From NCBI GenBank assembly GCA_037962975.1, contig CM075675.1, forward strand, positions 1,250,001 to 1,314,000: a stretch of DNA of 64,000 nt, given 5' to 3'. The translations under genes and the position numbers were made by a program. The first letter of the stretch is position 1. Each line of letters begins with the position of its first letter. Below the pieces are notes generated by a model. That model was given only the letters and a program-made list of their open reading frames with translations, was not told the origin of the DNA and ran no database searches. This DNA is from Clitoria ternatea. Taxonomy: Eukaryota; Streptophyta; Magnoliopsida; Fabales; Fabaceae. Positions 38,193-48,893 of the stretch are shown here, one piece after another.

Positions 38193-40456
38193 TGATTCAA
38201 AGCATTACAAAGGCATTTCATCCGAAAGATTTCAGTTCTCAAGGAACCATTCTCCAATGAGCTTTTAGAATCATAGGAAGATATGCATACGGTAGCTGAA
38301 TTCTTTGTGAGATGTGATTATTTGCCAATTAGGATAAGCAAGCATTTGTAATTTAATTGCCCCTCTTTCTTTTTGTATTAGAGAGTGCATACGAAGCCAG
38401 AGAAAGAAGGATTCGGCTTTTCTATTGTGCTGATCCTTTACTATGCACTTTTGATTGGACAATTATACTATATATATATATATATATTCAACCCATTTAT
38501 CTCAAATTAAAATACCACTTTACCATTCATTTGCAAATTCAGTAGCTAATCAGTAAAGTAAAAACATACGCAGAGAAACCAAACATGAGAAAGGGTTGCT
38601 CTGTATATTTATTGTCTTTGGGAGCATTACCCACAGAGTAACTTGGTGATGCAACTTGTATTTTAAACTCAACAAAATACAAAAAATACTCTGGTATTCC
38701 AAGTTCAATAGTTCTATGTTATGATATGATTAAAATTTTATCAATATTCTGTTTTACATGAATGAAGAAGAAAGAAACAAAAACTAGATATTGGATTAGA
38801 CCGTGGTAGAAAAACTAATAAAAAAGAGAAATTGGTTTTTCTGAAAGTGTTTACAGAGAAACCTTATTTAGTTATTTTCCTATAATAAAATAAAATAGAA
38901 AAGATTACTCACTACTTTAGTATTTTAAATCCCTATAGCAAAACCCATAATTATTAAAAAACCTGAATTTGTTTAAAAGTTATCTGACACTCAATAAACA
39001 TCACAAAATGTCCAATTGGGTTGTTGGTCAAAAAGTTATGTAGTCAATACTAAGAAATCCATCACTAAATTATAAATTAATGAGATATGAACTTGTAATC
39101 TAATGACCACAAATTAAATTACCACAAATTAAATTGTTAACCAACTAAATCAATTTTTGTTAACTCACAGCAGCTTTTGACATACAATAGATATGATTTA
39201 AAGTCGTAACATGTACGAGATATAATATTTGTTTCCATCATTCCTTATGTTCATAATTAACATTTGGGCAAGGAAGACCAGAAGAGTTAGACCAACTTCA
39301 ATTTGAACAGCTTGCATCTACAACGTGAGAAAAAAAAAATTCTTTTACTTGAAAAGAAAGAAACAAAAAGGATTCCCAATATGTGGAGAAGAATGTGAGA
39401 GAAACTAGGGCACTCAAGAAAGTATAAGATTGCCCTGAGAAATGTGAAGGGAAGAGGGAGAAGAAAGAGATTGATTGTGAGTTTGAATGATTTTGCTGAT
39501 GATTCTAATAAAAAAAACGTAACAATTAACCATTACCAATGAAAAAAAAACGAGGGCACTCAATTAGTACAATTAAGAAGCCTATAAAAATGAGACTAAT
39601 AACTTCAGCCATCTTTGTCCAACTCATCCTCTAGCCTGCAAACAAACAAAAAGGAAGTTGAATCAAGAAAAAATTACGAGTTAGAGACATGAGGAAGAAG
39701 CTAATTTTCAATTCACTATAGAGAACTTTTCGGTCTAGTGATGGAGGTTGAGGTAGTTAGCTTGAGGTCGTAGGTTCAAATCTCTAATTTTACATGTTTT
39801 TTTTTTTGGTAAGCAGAAAAAAATCACTATAGAGCACTTTGAAAGATCATTTAGTTACACTGAAATCTGAATAAATGTCAACTACAGAAACTTGCTGATG
39901 TCTTTACTGGATATACATGCTAACGGGGTCATGCTTGTGTTTAATGAAAAACAGTCAAGGAAAAACAGATTCGAGGAGAGAAGTCTAAAATATCTTTTAT
40001 GGAGCAAGAATAGCTTGTCAAGTATTGATGTATTATATATTACCTTTGACTAGAGAAATGATTTATTACCAACAAAATAGAGCACAGGGTTCCCACATTG
40101 TTTGCAATCAAAAGCTTTTGTTTTCTGTTACCTACAAAAGTGGGAAAATAAACCACTTGTATTTAGCAACCATCATCAGGTTGGCACAAGTATAGCAAGA
40201 CATGGAACAAACATGTCAAGAAAAGCATAGGCCCTCGGATGATGTTTACATTTTAAAATGTGAAGAAAACTGTAAAAAAAAAGTCATATGATGATAATTT
40301 GATCTTCAAATCTGACTGATCCAGACAAGCAGATCAAAGGGGAAGGGTGTTTTACGAAAGTCAGTAAAGAATGTATCGACCTGACTGGTTTAGAAAAATA
40401 TGCTCATGAGGAAAAGTTTTTTGTGAAGCTTAGTGGCAGTATTTCAGAAAATCAAT
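38193..40456. other. Convergent intergenic region
   Basis: This is the space between the 3' ends of the phosphatase (+) and NAA40 (-) genes. It should hold both 3' untranslated regions. A short TA run is at 38471-38487 and a SINE-like relic at 39731-39812. No coding region could be supported. Confidence 0.5.
39731..39812 (+). repeat. SINE-like relic (Pol III box A/B)
   Basis: TCTAGTGATGG (39733-39743) resembles an internal box A and GGTTCAAATCT (39773-39783) a box B, followed by a run of T. The spacing and order are those of a tRNA-derived SINE head. The fragment is short, with no clear target duplication. Confidence 0.35.
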
Positions 40457-43308
40457 CTAACATTGCTCTCGGTGCTTTACCTCCAGAATAGTTTTAGCTT
40501 CATCATTCAATGTCTTACAAAGAATTTCATAGCTCTTCTTCATCTGCATTTAAGAACCAAAAAAGAAACAATACAATAGCCGAACTTTCTTGCAATGATA
40601 AAAAGGGGGGGAAAGAGACAAAGAAAGAAAATTCAATATACCTTTGGATTGACTTTTGAAGGTGATATAGCTGATATGGTATATCTGTAACATTCATATT
40701 CATCACTCAACCAAACAAAAGCCAAACATATAAAAAGGAGGGAAAAGGTAGTATAACAGTAAAATTTATAAAGTAGTTAGGATGTTATCTAGCTTGACAA
40801 CATGGGATTAAACAAATAATTTCATCCATAAGAAATACAAGTAAAAAAAACAAACAGCTGCATAACCTGCAAAGATCCACAACATTTTTTACTAAGAGAC
40901 ACAAGAAGAACTGTAATGATTGTACAGTTCTTACTTTATATTCACCACCTTAGGTTAAAATAATATTATCATCAATTCCTATCACAATTTACAGATCATA
41001 ACCACATGAATAATCGACATGTTCAGGAGTTGTGCAAATAAGCATGTGATTGCATGAGCAGATGTAGAATTGATGCTCACCCTCTCCTTAACAACATATA
41101 TGCTCAGGCTTTCAGCTGAATATCAGCTCACTTTCTTGAATTTTTCAATATATGTTCATCCGTTATCAGTTAGACTTACACCTTTCATCAAATATTTGTT
41201 GACAATTTCCCCCCTCCAAACCCACTGTATCAGAAATTCAGAATGCCAATTTGCTACAAGACTAGGAAATGTTTTCCCTCTGGTTTCTGCTCAATGGCAG
41301 ACAGGACTACGTTTTTCCTCTGGTACCATGAAGTGTCTTAAGGTTAACAGACAATTACTAAGGCTAACAAAACACGAGCAATTGGTGATACGAAATTCTT
41401 TATTCCCCTTCATTCTCATCAAACTTGACATGTTTATCTTTGTAAAGGCAAATAATTCAATGATAGCATAATACCTCAGCTTTTGTGTATAGAAATCCAT
41501 AGCTAATAGGTTTGCCTTTTGAACGGTCAACATGACAGCACCCATGCAGTTCTACAGAAGATATTAAAACCAAAAAAAAAAAATCAGAGACCATACACAA
41601 CGCACATAAACTCATAATCTTGTCAAGAAAAATGCCCAGATAGCCTAAATGAGGCGCATATACACTTTCAAAATGGAAATTATGAATGCTATCAGTAAAT
41701 AAACTTAGTTCCTTTAAATAAGATGTGAAAAACAATTCAGCAGCACCTTTTGGGCCATGAGCTCAATAAGTTGCATTAGAAACTTCCCCAGTCCTTTCCC
41801 CTGGACACGAGGTTCGAGCTGTAATTCATACACATAAAGCACTGGTATCTCTTCTTCCAAAATAAAGCGGTAATGTACAAATCCAACCAAGGGGCCACTA
41901 TATTCTAGACAACAAGTTGAAGTCCCTTCTGCATTCAACATTGTTGTCATTTCATCAACATTTAAATTGGCAACCTCATGCACAAATATATACTGTGCTT
42001 CAGGAGAAACCATTTCTCTGCGCTTCACCTTTTCTTCCTCTGCCCACTCAGATCCATATGGTCCTTCCATGTTTAGCTGCAGTTGAGGGATACACACAAG
42101 TCAAACATCTGTGTCAGCCCATTCATTTCAAGTTTCAACAAATAACAAATGAAAACCAACCATGAACAAAAAAAGGAAAGATTTTCAGACTTAGCATATC
42201 ATATATTATAAATAAATAAATAAATAAAATTCCAAGCTTCAATTAACTAATTCTTTTCTCATTCACTGAATTAGCTAGGGGCATATTTCAAACAAAACAA
42301 AAACTCAATGTCAACAAACATGAACAAGAGGGGAAAATGATAGATTCTTCTTTTGATTACTATAGTATAAAGTATAAACACAGCACACACATATACACAT
42401 TTTAGTATTCCTTCTACCTTTAGGAGACTCTGAACATAATGCTTGACAAACGAGGAAAGTTTATTGCCATGCCCTGGCTTCAAACACACAGAAAGACCTA
42501 GAAATTGGGTCAAAATAGGCACTCAGAAGTGACAAAAAAAAAATCCGAACAGAAACATCAATATCATCACATTCCCATGTTGAGTAATATATATTTACAT
42601 CTCAAGAGTTATAGGCTACTTTGATGAAGGGAGAAGGGAGGGAAGGATAGGTTATGGGTTCGACTCTTTCTGTTAACAAAAATTAACAAACCAACAACTA
42701 ACATTTGTCTATTAAAAAAATATTTGACTACCATCGCTTTATTATTGCAATCGAAGCAAGTTTGATAATTTGATCTAGCTAAAATTTTAGGGGGAAAATG
42801 ATTATAAGAGCATCAAACATAATAATCCAAACATGCAGTGAGGTTAGTTAGTTGTTGGTAGTGAACAACAAATTTTACTCAACGATTTCTTTTGTAACTA
42901 CACCGGTAACCAACTGTTATGTGAGCAAACCAACTAAACTGATTTGTAACTGAACTAACAAATCGAAAAGGGTTACCGTTTATTTGGAAATGGCGAAAGG
43001 TGGGGAAAGAAGCGAGGTGGTCCTTCTCGCAATGTGCTGCTTTGATGAGCTCTTCAACGGCTTTCTTCTTGGCGAGTACCTAAAAAACATCGAACTAAGT
43101 AACATGGTTTCATTCAAATGTTCCTCCGCTAACTCTTCTACCAATAAACGAACAATTAACATTTGCTATAGAAAAAACAACAAAATAAAATAACCGTCAC
43201 AAAATGACGCACCTCGCTGCGTTTCATCCTCTTCTCTCTGGTAGGGGCGTTGTTGTTGTGGCTGGCACTCCTCTGCCCATGTCCTTCCAGAGTCTCAGAT
43301 TCCATCAT
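40457..43308 (-). CDS. NAA40: N-alpha-acetyltransferase 40 (NatD-like) GNAT enzyme
   Basis: Seven exons on the minus strand: 43308-43213, 43079-42977, 42497-42418, 42076-41747, 41551-41475, 40684-40642, 40543-40457. All introns are GT-AG and phases join for 271 aa. NatD acetylates the N-terminal serine of histones H4 and H2A. Exon 4 (110 codons) holds the GNAT core: a YVYELQLEP strand and the acetyl-CoA loop RVQGKGLGKFL. The basic N-terminus (about residues 20-50) and the NGLSVCLKPG segment also fit NAA40. Two ATGs start the frame at 43308 and 43305. Only three bases separate the first from a copia LTR, so the transcript leader appears to be LTR-derived. The last exon ends VKHREQC and may be lineage-specific. 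Confidence 0.93.
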
Positions 43309-43311
43309 ACC

Positions 43312-43576
43312 TGTTGAGTGAAACAGCAGGGCAAGATTTAATCATTAAAAAATCAATTATAATTAAATTAGATATAGAAAATTGATGTTTAAAAATTTGA
43401 GTATTGTTATAAATAAATGGAATTTTAAATATAGAGAAAGAAATAGAGAAAGAGAGGAGAATTAAAGAGAGTAAAGAGTGAATGAGAATGGAAGAAGAAG
43501 TGTATTGTGAGTGATGCATCAAGTCCTATTTATAGGACTAAGATGAGGGAAATCCATTATTAATTTATTCATAATA
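43312..43576 (-). repeat. Ty1/copia 3' LTR next to the NAA40 start
   Basis: On the plus strand it starts TGTTGAGTG and ends ATTCATAATA; on the minus strand it starts TATTATGAAT, a G-to-A change from the usual TG, and ends CACTCAACA. A polypurine tract (43577-43586) sits immediately upstream, as for a 3' LTR. The length (265 bp) and the early TATA box suit short copia LTRs. The expected 5-bp duplication would be GGTAT (minus strand, 43311-43307), overlapping the NAA40 ATG; the other copy lies beyond the window. Confidence 0.8.
43528..43535 (-). promoter_or_regulatory. TATA box of the copia LTR, reading into NAA40
   Basis: The minus strand has TATAAATA inside the palindrome AGTCCTATTTATAGGACT. 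It lies about 40 bases from the U3 end of the LTR and 220 bases before the NAA40 start codon, in the same orientation. A transcript starting about 30 bases downstream would have a leader made almost wholly of LTR sequence. Confidence 0.75.
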
Positions 43577-43586
43577 CTCCCCTTGG
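43577..43586 (-). other. Polypurine tract of the copia element
   Basis: The minus strand reads CCAAGGGGAG directly before the LTR, the plus-strand primer site of copia elements. Its outer side overlaps the Ogre insertion site: the Ogre target duplication starts at 43586. Confidence 0.75.
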
Positions 43587-43591
43587 ATGTT

Positions 43592-43618
43592 GTCGCGACC
43601 GGGGTCCCGGCGCGCGAC
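43592..43618. other. GC-rich hairpin at the LTR U5 end
   Basis: GTCGCG and CGCGAC close an outer stem around an inner CGGG/CCCG stem, one base from the integration end. An identical copy occurs at 58988-59014. In an AT-rich LTR this GC-rich perfect hairpin stands out. Confidence 0.75.
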
Positions 43619-44519
43619 GCGGACTGGTTAAAGACAAATAAAAGAAAATTGAAAACTGCATTGAAGTGAGGCTCTTGAGAAGCCTAAAAAATAAAGGGTT
43701 CAAGGAGTCGCCACCAATATTTATTAAGGAAAATATTAGGAAAACCTTTAAATAGCACTGGTTTTTTTTAAAAAAAATGAGATTCTGTTTAGTCCGGGAG
43801 TCGAATTACAGGAGGGGAAGGTATTAGCACCCCACACTGTCCGTAAAAAACGGTTACCCAAATTGATCATGCATAATTTAAAAAATGATTATCAAATATT
43901 TCATCCTTCATGAAACAATCATAAATAATATACACAATAAAAAAAATATAAATATGAATAAAACAAAGATAGTAAAAAAAAATACATCTCCTAAGTTTGT
44001 TGTTTTTTAGTTCTAAGAAAATAAATAAACAAATGATTAAAAGACCATAAAAGTAAAAAGATAAAAAAACAATAAGACGTCTTGTCTTACTTATTTTCTA
44101 GTAAAAAAAAATTGATTTTTATTGAGAAATATAAAGTTTAAAACAAATAAATAAACAAATAAATAAAAATAAGAGAAAAAAAAATAGAATTAAACACATC
44201 AACATGAAGATAAAGAAATATAATACACTTAATTAATTAAAATTGACAAGGAATATTATTTAATTATCTTTTAGAAAAAATAAGATTAATAAGATGTCTT
44301 ATCTAAATTAATCTCATCTTAAATTTAAGAGAAAAATGGATGAATAAATAACACACTATTTATTAGTCTTGATTTTTTATTTTTTTATGAAAATAATTTC
44401 TTCTTAATTATTAAAAGGTTACTAAGAGAAAATAATAGGAAATCATGACCATAATAAAAATGGATAATTATGTATATATATAACATATTTATAAACTATT
44501 AAAATGGTCAAACGTAAAT

Positions 44520-45650
44520 AAATAAATAGAAAGTGTAGAAAGATAAAAGCAAAAAGATAAATAACTAAAAATAAAAAGTATAGAGAATAAATAATAATAA
44601 TAAAATAAAAAAATAAAGGTAGAAAAAAATAAATGAAAAGTTCAAAAAATAAAAATAAAAATAAATAGACATAACAATAAATACATAAAAATAAAAGAGC
44701 AGAAAAAATAAATACATAAAATAAAGGGGCAGAAAAATAAATAATAAAAAATAAAGGAACAGAAAAGTAAATAACAAAAATAAAGCAGCAGAAAAGTAAA
44801 TAACAAAAATAAAGGGACAGGAAAGCAAATACATGAAAATAAAGGGGCAGAGATATAAATAACAAAAATAAAGGGGCAAAAATATAAATAACAAAAATAA
44901 AGGGGCAGAAATATAAATAACCAAAATAAAAGGGCTAAAAAGTAAATACATGGAAATAAAGGGGTAGAAATGTAAATGACAAAAATAAAGGGGTAGAAAA
45001 GTAAATATATAAAAATAAAGGGTAGAAATGTAAATAACAAAAATAAAGGGGCAAAAATGTAAATAATCAAAATAAAGGGGCTAAAAAGTAAATACATGGA
45101 AATAAAGGGGCAGAAATGTAAATAACAAAAATAAAGGGGCAGAAAAGTAAATACATAAAAATAAAGGGGCAGAAATGTAAATAACAAAAATAAAGGGCAG
45201 AAAAGTAAATACATGAAAATAAATGGGCAGAAAAGTAAATAACAAAAATAAAGAGACGGGAAAGTAAATAAATAAAATAAAAGGGCATAAAAATAAATAA
45301 ATAAAGATAAAAATGTAAAAAATAAAAAAAATGAACTAATAATTGCAGAAATATAAAGTGCGGATAAATAAAGTGCGGAAAAATAAATTAACAATAATAA
45401 AAGTGCAGAAAAGTAAATAAAGAGGAATAAAAGTATAAAATAAATAAATAAATAAATAAATAAGGAAAAATAAAGGTACAAATAAATAAATAAAGATGGA
45501 GATGCATAAAAATAAATAAACAGATAAATAACTGCAGAAAAATAAAGTGCAGGAAAATAAAGTGCTTGAATATAAATAAAGAAAAATAAAAGTGCAGAAA
45601 AATAAATAACAATTAAATAAGACGAATAAATAAATATAAATAAACAACTT
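44520..45650. repeat. A-rich irregular tandem array in the Ogre 3' LTR
   Basis: Units of about 30 bp built on AAATAAAGGGGCAGAAAAGT and AAATAACAAA repeat many times with length variation. The opposite strand is therefore T-rich and gives long Phe/Tyr/Leu-rich open frames that are compositional. The same array is in the other LTR at 59916-61046. Confidence 0.85.
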
Positions 45651-45980
45651 TGTATTAATAAAAAATACCTTGGTACAAGATCAATTACAGAGAAACTAGA
45701 ACGGAAGTCGGGAAATCAATTTTGTGTAGATTTCCTTTGCTTTTGGCTTTGTTTGGACTTGATTTGAAAGTATTTGGATACCGGTTACAACACTTGGACA
45801 GTATTTTAGCTCACAAAAACTCACATACTAAAACAAACAAGAGTGGTGCACTCATTTTCCTAACTAGAATTACACAAAGAAATTTATGAAAACCCAAACT
45901 TCTAAAAATTCTCACAAAAATTTATCACTCTTTCCCCTCTTTTTTCTCTTCTTCCTCCAAAATGCCTCAATATCACCTTC

Positions 45981-45989
45981 TATTTATAG
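45981..45989 (-). promoter_or_regulatory. Second TATA box in the Ogre LTR
   Basis: The minus strand has CTATAAATAG, followed by an AG-rich leader (GAGGAAGAAGAG) typical of plant transcript starts. A copy lies near 61377-61385 in the other LTR. It is about 0.9 kb downstream of the first TATA box. Confidence 0.5.
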
Positions 45990-46139
45990 AAGAAAATTGG
46001 CATTGGATCCTCCCTAAAAGACATCACTTTCCTACTTTTCCAATTTGTCCAAATTTCATATCAATTTCCCCAATTTTCTCCAATTATCCAACCAAACCAG
46101 GGCCCACCACTAAAACCACCGTCACCTTCTTTTCTGATT

Positions 46140-46640
46140 TTTTCTTTTCTTTTTTTTTTTTTTAATTTTCGTTTTTTTTTTTTAACTTTTTTTTTTTTGG
46201 ACCTCTTTTTTTTTTTTTTTTGGGCCCATATCTCTCTTTTTTTTGGCTCTTTTTTTTTATTTTGTTTTTTTGTTTGGGCCCTTTTTTTTCTCTCTTTTTT
46301 TTTTTTTTTTGGCCCTTTTTATTATTATTTTTTTTTTATTTTCGTTTTTTTTTATTTTTATTATTTTTTTTTTTTTCTGATTTTTTTTTCTGATTTTTTT
46401 TTTTTTTATTTTCGTTTTTTTTTTTTTTAACCTTTTTTTTTTGGGACCTTTTTTTTTTTTTGGGCCCATACCTCTCTTTTTTTTTTTTTTTTGGCTCTTT
46501 TTTTTTATTTTGTTTTTTTTGTTTGGGCCCTTTTTATTTTTTTTTTTTCGTTTTTTTTTTATTTTTATTATTTTTTTTTTCTGATTTTTTTTTTCTGATT
46601 TTTTTTTCTGATTTTTTTTTTTTTTTTTGCCCATTTATTT
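46140..46640. repeat. T-rich tract (poly-A on the sense strand) in the Ogre LTR
   Basis: Long T runs are broken by CTGA, GGCCC and ATTATT words. Its length differs slightly from the copy at 61535-62035, as expected for slippage or sequencing error. Phe-rich and Lys-rich open frames over it are not genes. Confidence 0.85.
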
Positions 46641-46688
46641 TTTTTTGGCCTTTTATTTAAAGGTACAAATGGAAACATAAATTATTTA

Positions 46689-46823
46689 TTACATATATGG
46701 AAATATATAAAATATCCAATAAATATAAATTACTACCCACACTATAAGGAGTAAAAAGGTAGTCGCAAAACATCGTCTTCCCTCCCTTATTCTTTCCTCT
46801 TGGCTTCGGCATCTATCAGCCAT
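46689..46823 (-). CDS. Small ORF (44 aa) in the Ogre LTR, function unknown
   Basis: An ATG 65 bases downstream of the first TATA box opens 44 codons: a basic first half (MADRCRSQEERIREGRR) and a strongly hydrophobic second half that could span a membrane. The identical ORF is in the other LTR (62219-62085). It would be the first ORF on a transcript from that promoter. It may simply be chance; no family is recognised. Confidence 0.25.
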   Translation of the reverse strand: MADRCRSQEERIREGRRCFATTFLLLIVWVVIYIYWIFYIFPYM

Positions 46824-46888
46824 TGCTTGAGAGAAATGAAGAGAATTGATGAAATGAGAGGTGTGATAGGAAATGAAGAGGGATTGGG

Positions 46889-46896
46889 TATTTATA
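46889..46896 (-). promoter_or_regulatory. First TATA box in the Ogre LTR
   Basis: The minus strand shows TATAAATA followed by a TC-rich stretch, about 560 bases into the LTR in element orientation. The copy in the 5' LTR is at 62285-62292. It would produce the genomic transcript if it is the main promoter. Confidence 0.6.
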
Positions 46897-47116
46897 GAGA
46901 TGGGGAAGGGTTACTATTCCAACGGTCACTATGCAATTTTAATATTATTTTTTTTAATATGATCCGGGATGGCAATCTGGACTGGGCAGGGTTCTAAGCA
47001 CTGTACCGCGTCACCAACGAGAACTGGTAAGTCATAACCGGGGTCTGAAATCATTGGTCAACTATAGACATTTCTCTTCACCTCGGTTAAATATTAAGCA
47101 TTGGGGAATCTCCTGC

Positions 47117-47211
47117 AGGTGTACCTCCGGTGTGTCTTGAAGTTCAAGTACGGATTAACACATCAGGTGTACCTCCGGTGTGTCTTGAAGTTCAAGTATG
47201 GATTAACACAT
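47117..47211. repeat. Tandem 46-bp duplication in the LTR
   Basis: The unit starting CAGGTGTACCTCCGGTGTG and ending GGATTAACACAT occurs twice in a row with one substitution (ACGG/ATGG). It is present in both LTRs, so it predates this insertion. Confidence 0.85.
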
Positions 47212-47460
47212 CAGTTTTAACCTTGAAGAACCTCGGATTCCCTTCGAACTGAGGTGTAAAATACCGTACTCCACTGAGGCTGTACGAGCTTAGAACTAAT
47301 GAGGTAACACCGGTCATGAAACCGTGCTAGGACCCCGGTTAATGCAGTCGACATTGACTCCGGACTCTAGGACAAAAAACTCTTTTTTTTTCTTCTTTTT
47401 TTTTTCTTTTCTCTTTTTTTTTTTAATATATATCACCGGACAAAAATAGGTGTTCACAGA

Positions 47461-47471
47461 TGCCCCTCTTT
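47461..47471 (-). other. Ogre polypurine tract
   Basis: The minus strand reads AAAGAGGGGCA two bases before the 3' LTR, the expected primer for plus-strand DNA synthesis. Confidence 0.75.
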
Positions 47472-47649
47472 ACTTCTTTTCATGAAAGAATATGAGACAT
47501 ATTCATATTATTGATATGAAAAGAAAGTAAAGACGTGAACACCACTAAGAATACTCGACAACTTTTGACAAGAAGTAAATAGCCGAATGGTGTTGTCTCT
47601 ATGCTAGACAGTTTAAGGAGAGGCACTTGGAACATGACAGGAAGATAAA

Positions 47650-48330
47650 TGGCATAACCTAGGGGTTAATACCTGAAGCTTTGGAAAAATATGAAGTTGT
47701 CTTGACATTTCGAGGAGCCTAAGAATGGGTATTTGAGGCTTCGACACAAAATAGATGACAGGGGGATGCCCCTGAATGATTTTGATTGAGATAGCCTAGG
47801 GAAGGATACCTGAAGTTTTTACATGAAACTAAATGACTGGGAAGATGCCCCTGATTTGATTTTGATTGAGATAGCCTAGGGAAGGATACCTGAAGCTTTG
47901 ACATGAAACTAAATGACTGGGGGGATGCCCCTGATTTGATTTTGATTGAGATAGCCTAGGGATGGATACCTGAGGCTTTGACATGAAACTAAATGACTGG
48001 GGGGATGCCCCTGATTTGATTTTGATTGAGATAGCCTAGGGATGGATACCTGAAGCTTTGACATGAAACTAAATGATTGGGGGGATGCCCCTGATTTGAT
48101 TTTGATTGAGATAGCCTAGGGAAGGATACCTGAAGCTTTGACATGAAACTAAATGACTGGGAAGATGCCCCTAATTTGATTTTGATTGAGATAGCCTAGG
48201 GAAGGATACCTGAAGCTTTGACATGAAACTAAATGACTGGGGAAATGCCCCTGATTTGATCTGAGTAGCCTAGGAATGGATACCTTAGGCTTGGACATGA
48301 AGTAAGACTTAAGGGAGATACCTCTACCAT
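47650..48330 (-). repeat. 80-bp tandem repeat array between pol and 3' LTR
   Basis: ATAGCCTAGG recurs at 47791, 47871, 47951, 48031, 48111 and 48191, exactly 80 bp apart. Each unit carries GATACCTGAAGCTTTGACATG and GGATGCCCCTGATTTGA-like words. Degenerate units extend on both sides to about 47650 and 48330. Tandem repeats at this position are known in Tat/Ogre elements and have been proposed as seeds of satellite DNA. Confidence 0.9.
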
Positions 48331-48893
48331 AATGACTTATGGTAGAGAATTATATGAGATTTATGATCAAGAAGAATGTGTCTGAGATTGACTTTTCTAG
48401 TTTAGTGTGGGTTCTGAGTGAATACAAGGATTGCATTTTCACATCTCAGTAAACCATCCCGACTGGAGTTAGGGGATAGGCTGAAACTGTTGATCTCGAC
48501 TCTTCATGGGGAGCGTTTGTCCTTGTTGTACCCTCAAACCTGCATGGAAGAAATAGTCAAGTGGAAAACCAAAGGTCAAAGATCTTGCTTCCTCCAGGTG
48601 ACTACCACAATCCTCATGGGACTTGTTATTACTCATGGCAGAGCGGAATATCCTGATTACCAAGGTCTGTGTAATTGGGAAGTATCAAGCTTGTTTGAGA
48701 TTAAAAATATGCCTTTCATGATTTTTTTTAATATTTTCCACAAAATGCATGCAAATGAAACCTGACAAGACAAGGATTGGAACTGAAATTGAGAATTCCA
48801 TATATTTACTTGGGAAAATTACAAGTTTATATCATAATTTTTAATCCAAACTTTTAGAGGATATAAAGACTACCCTATCCCTTTAGAGTACGC

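Larger units (their letters stand above)
43591..47458 (-). repeat. Ogre 3' LTR (3868 bp)
   Basis: It is bounded by TGTCGCGACC and GTGTTCACA on the plus strand. It contains a GC-rich hairpin at the U5 end (43592-43618), an A-rich irregular array of about 30-bp units (44520-45650), a T-rich tract (46140-46640), two TATA boxes and a tandem 46-bp duplication (47117-47211). Against the other LTR I see two substitutions (46056 T/61452 C; 46099 A/61495 G) plus T-tract length changes. Confidence 0.95.

Noticed and set aside
44443..45647. Long Phe/Tyr/Leu-rich minus-strand open frames (up to 279 aa), repeated at 59839-61043
   Set aside because: They come from the A-rich repeat array in the Ogre LTRs; identical in both LTRs and without any domain.
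46197..46660. Phe-rich plus-strand and Lys-rich minus-strand frames, repeated at 61579-62030
   Set aside because: Pure consequence of T/A homopolymer tracts in the LTR.
48418..48765. 115-aa plus-strand frame inside Ogre
   Set aside because: It is antisense to the 3' region of the element and has no recognisable domain.
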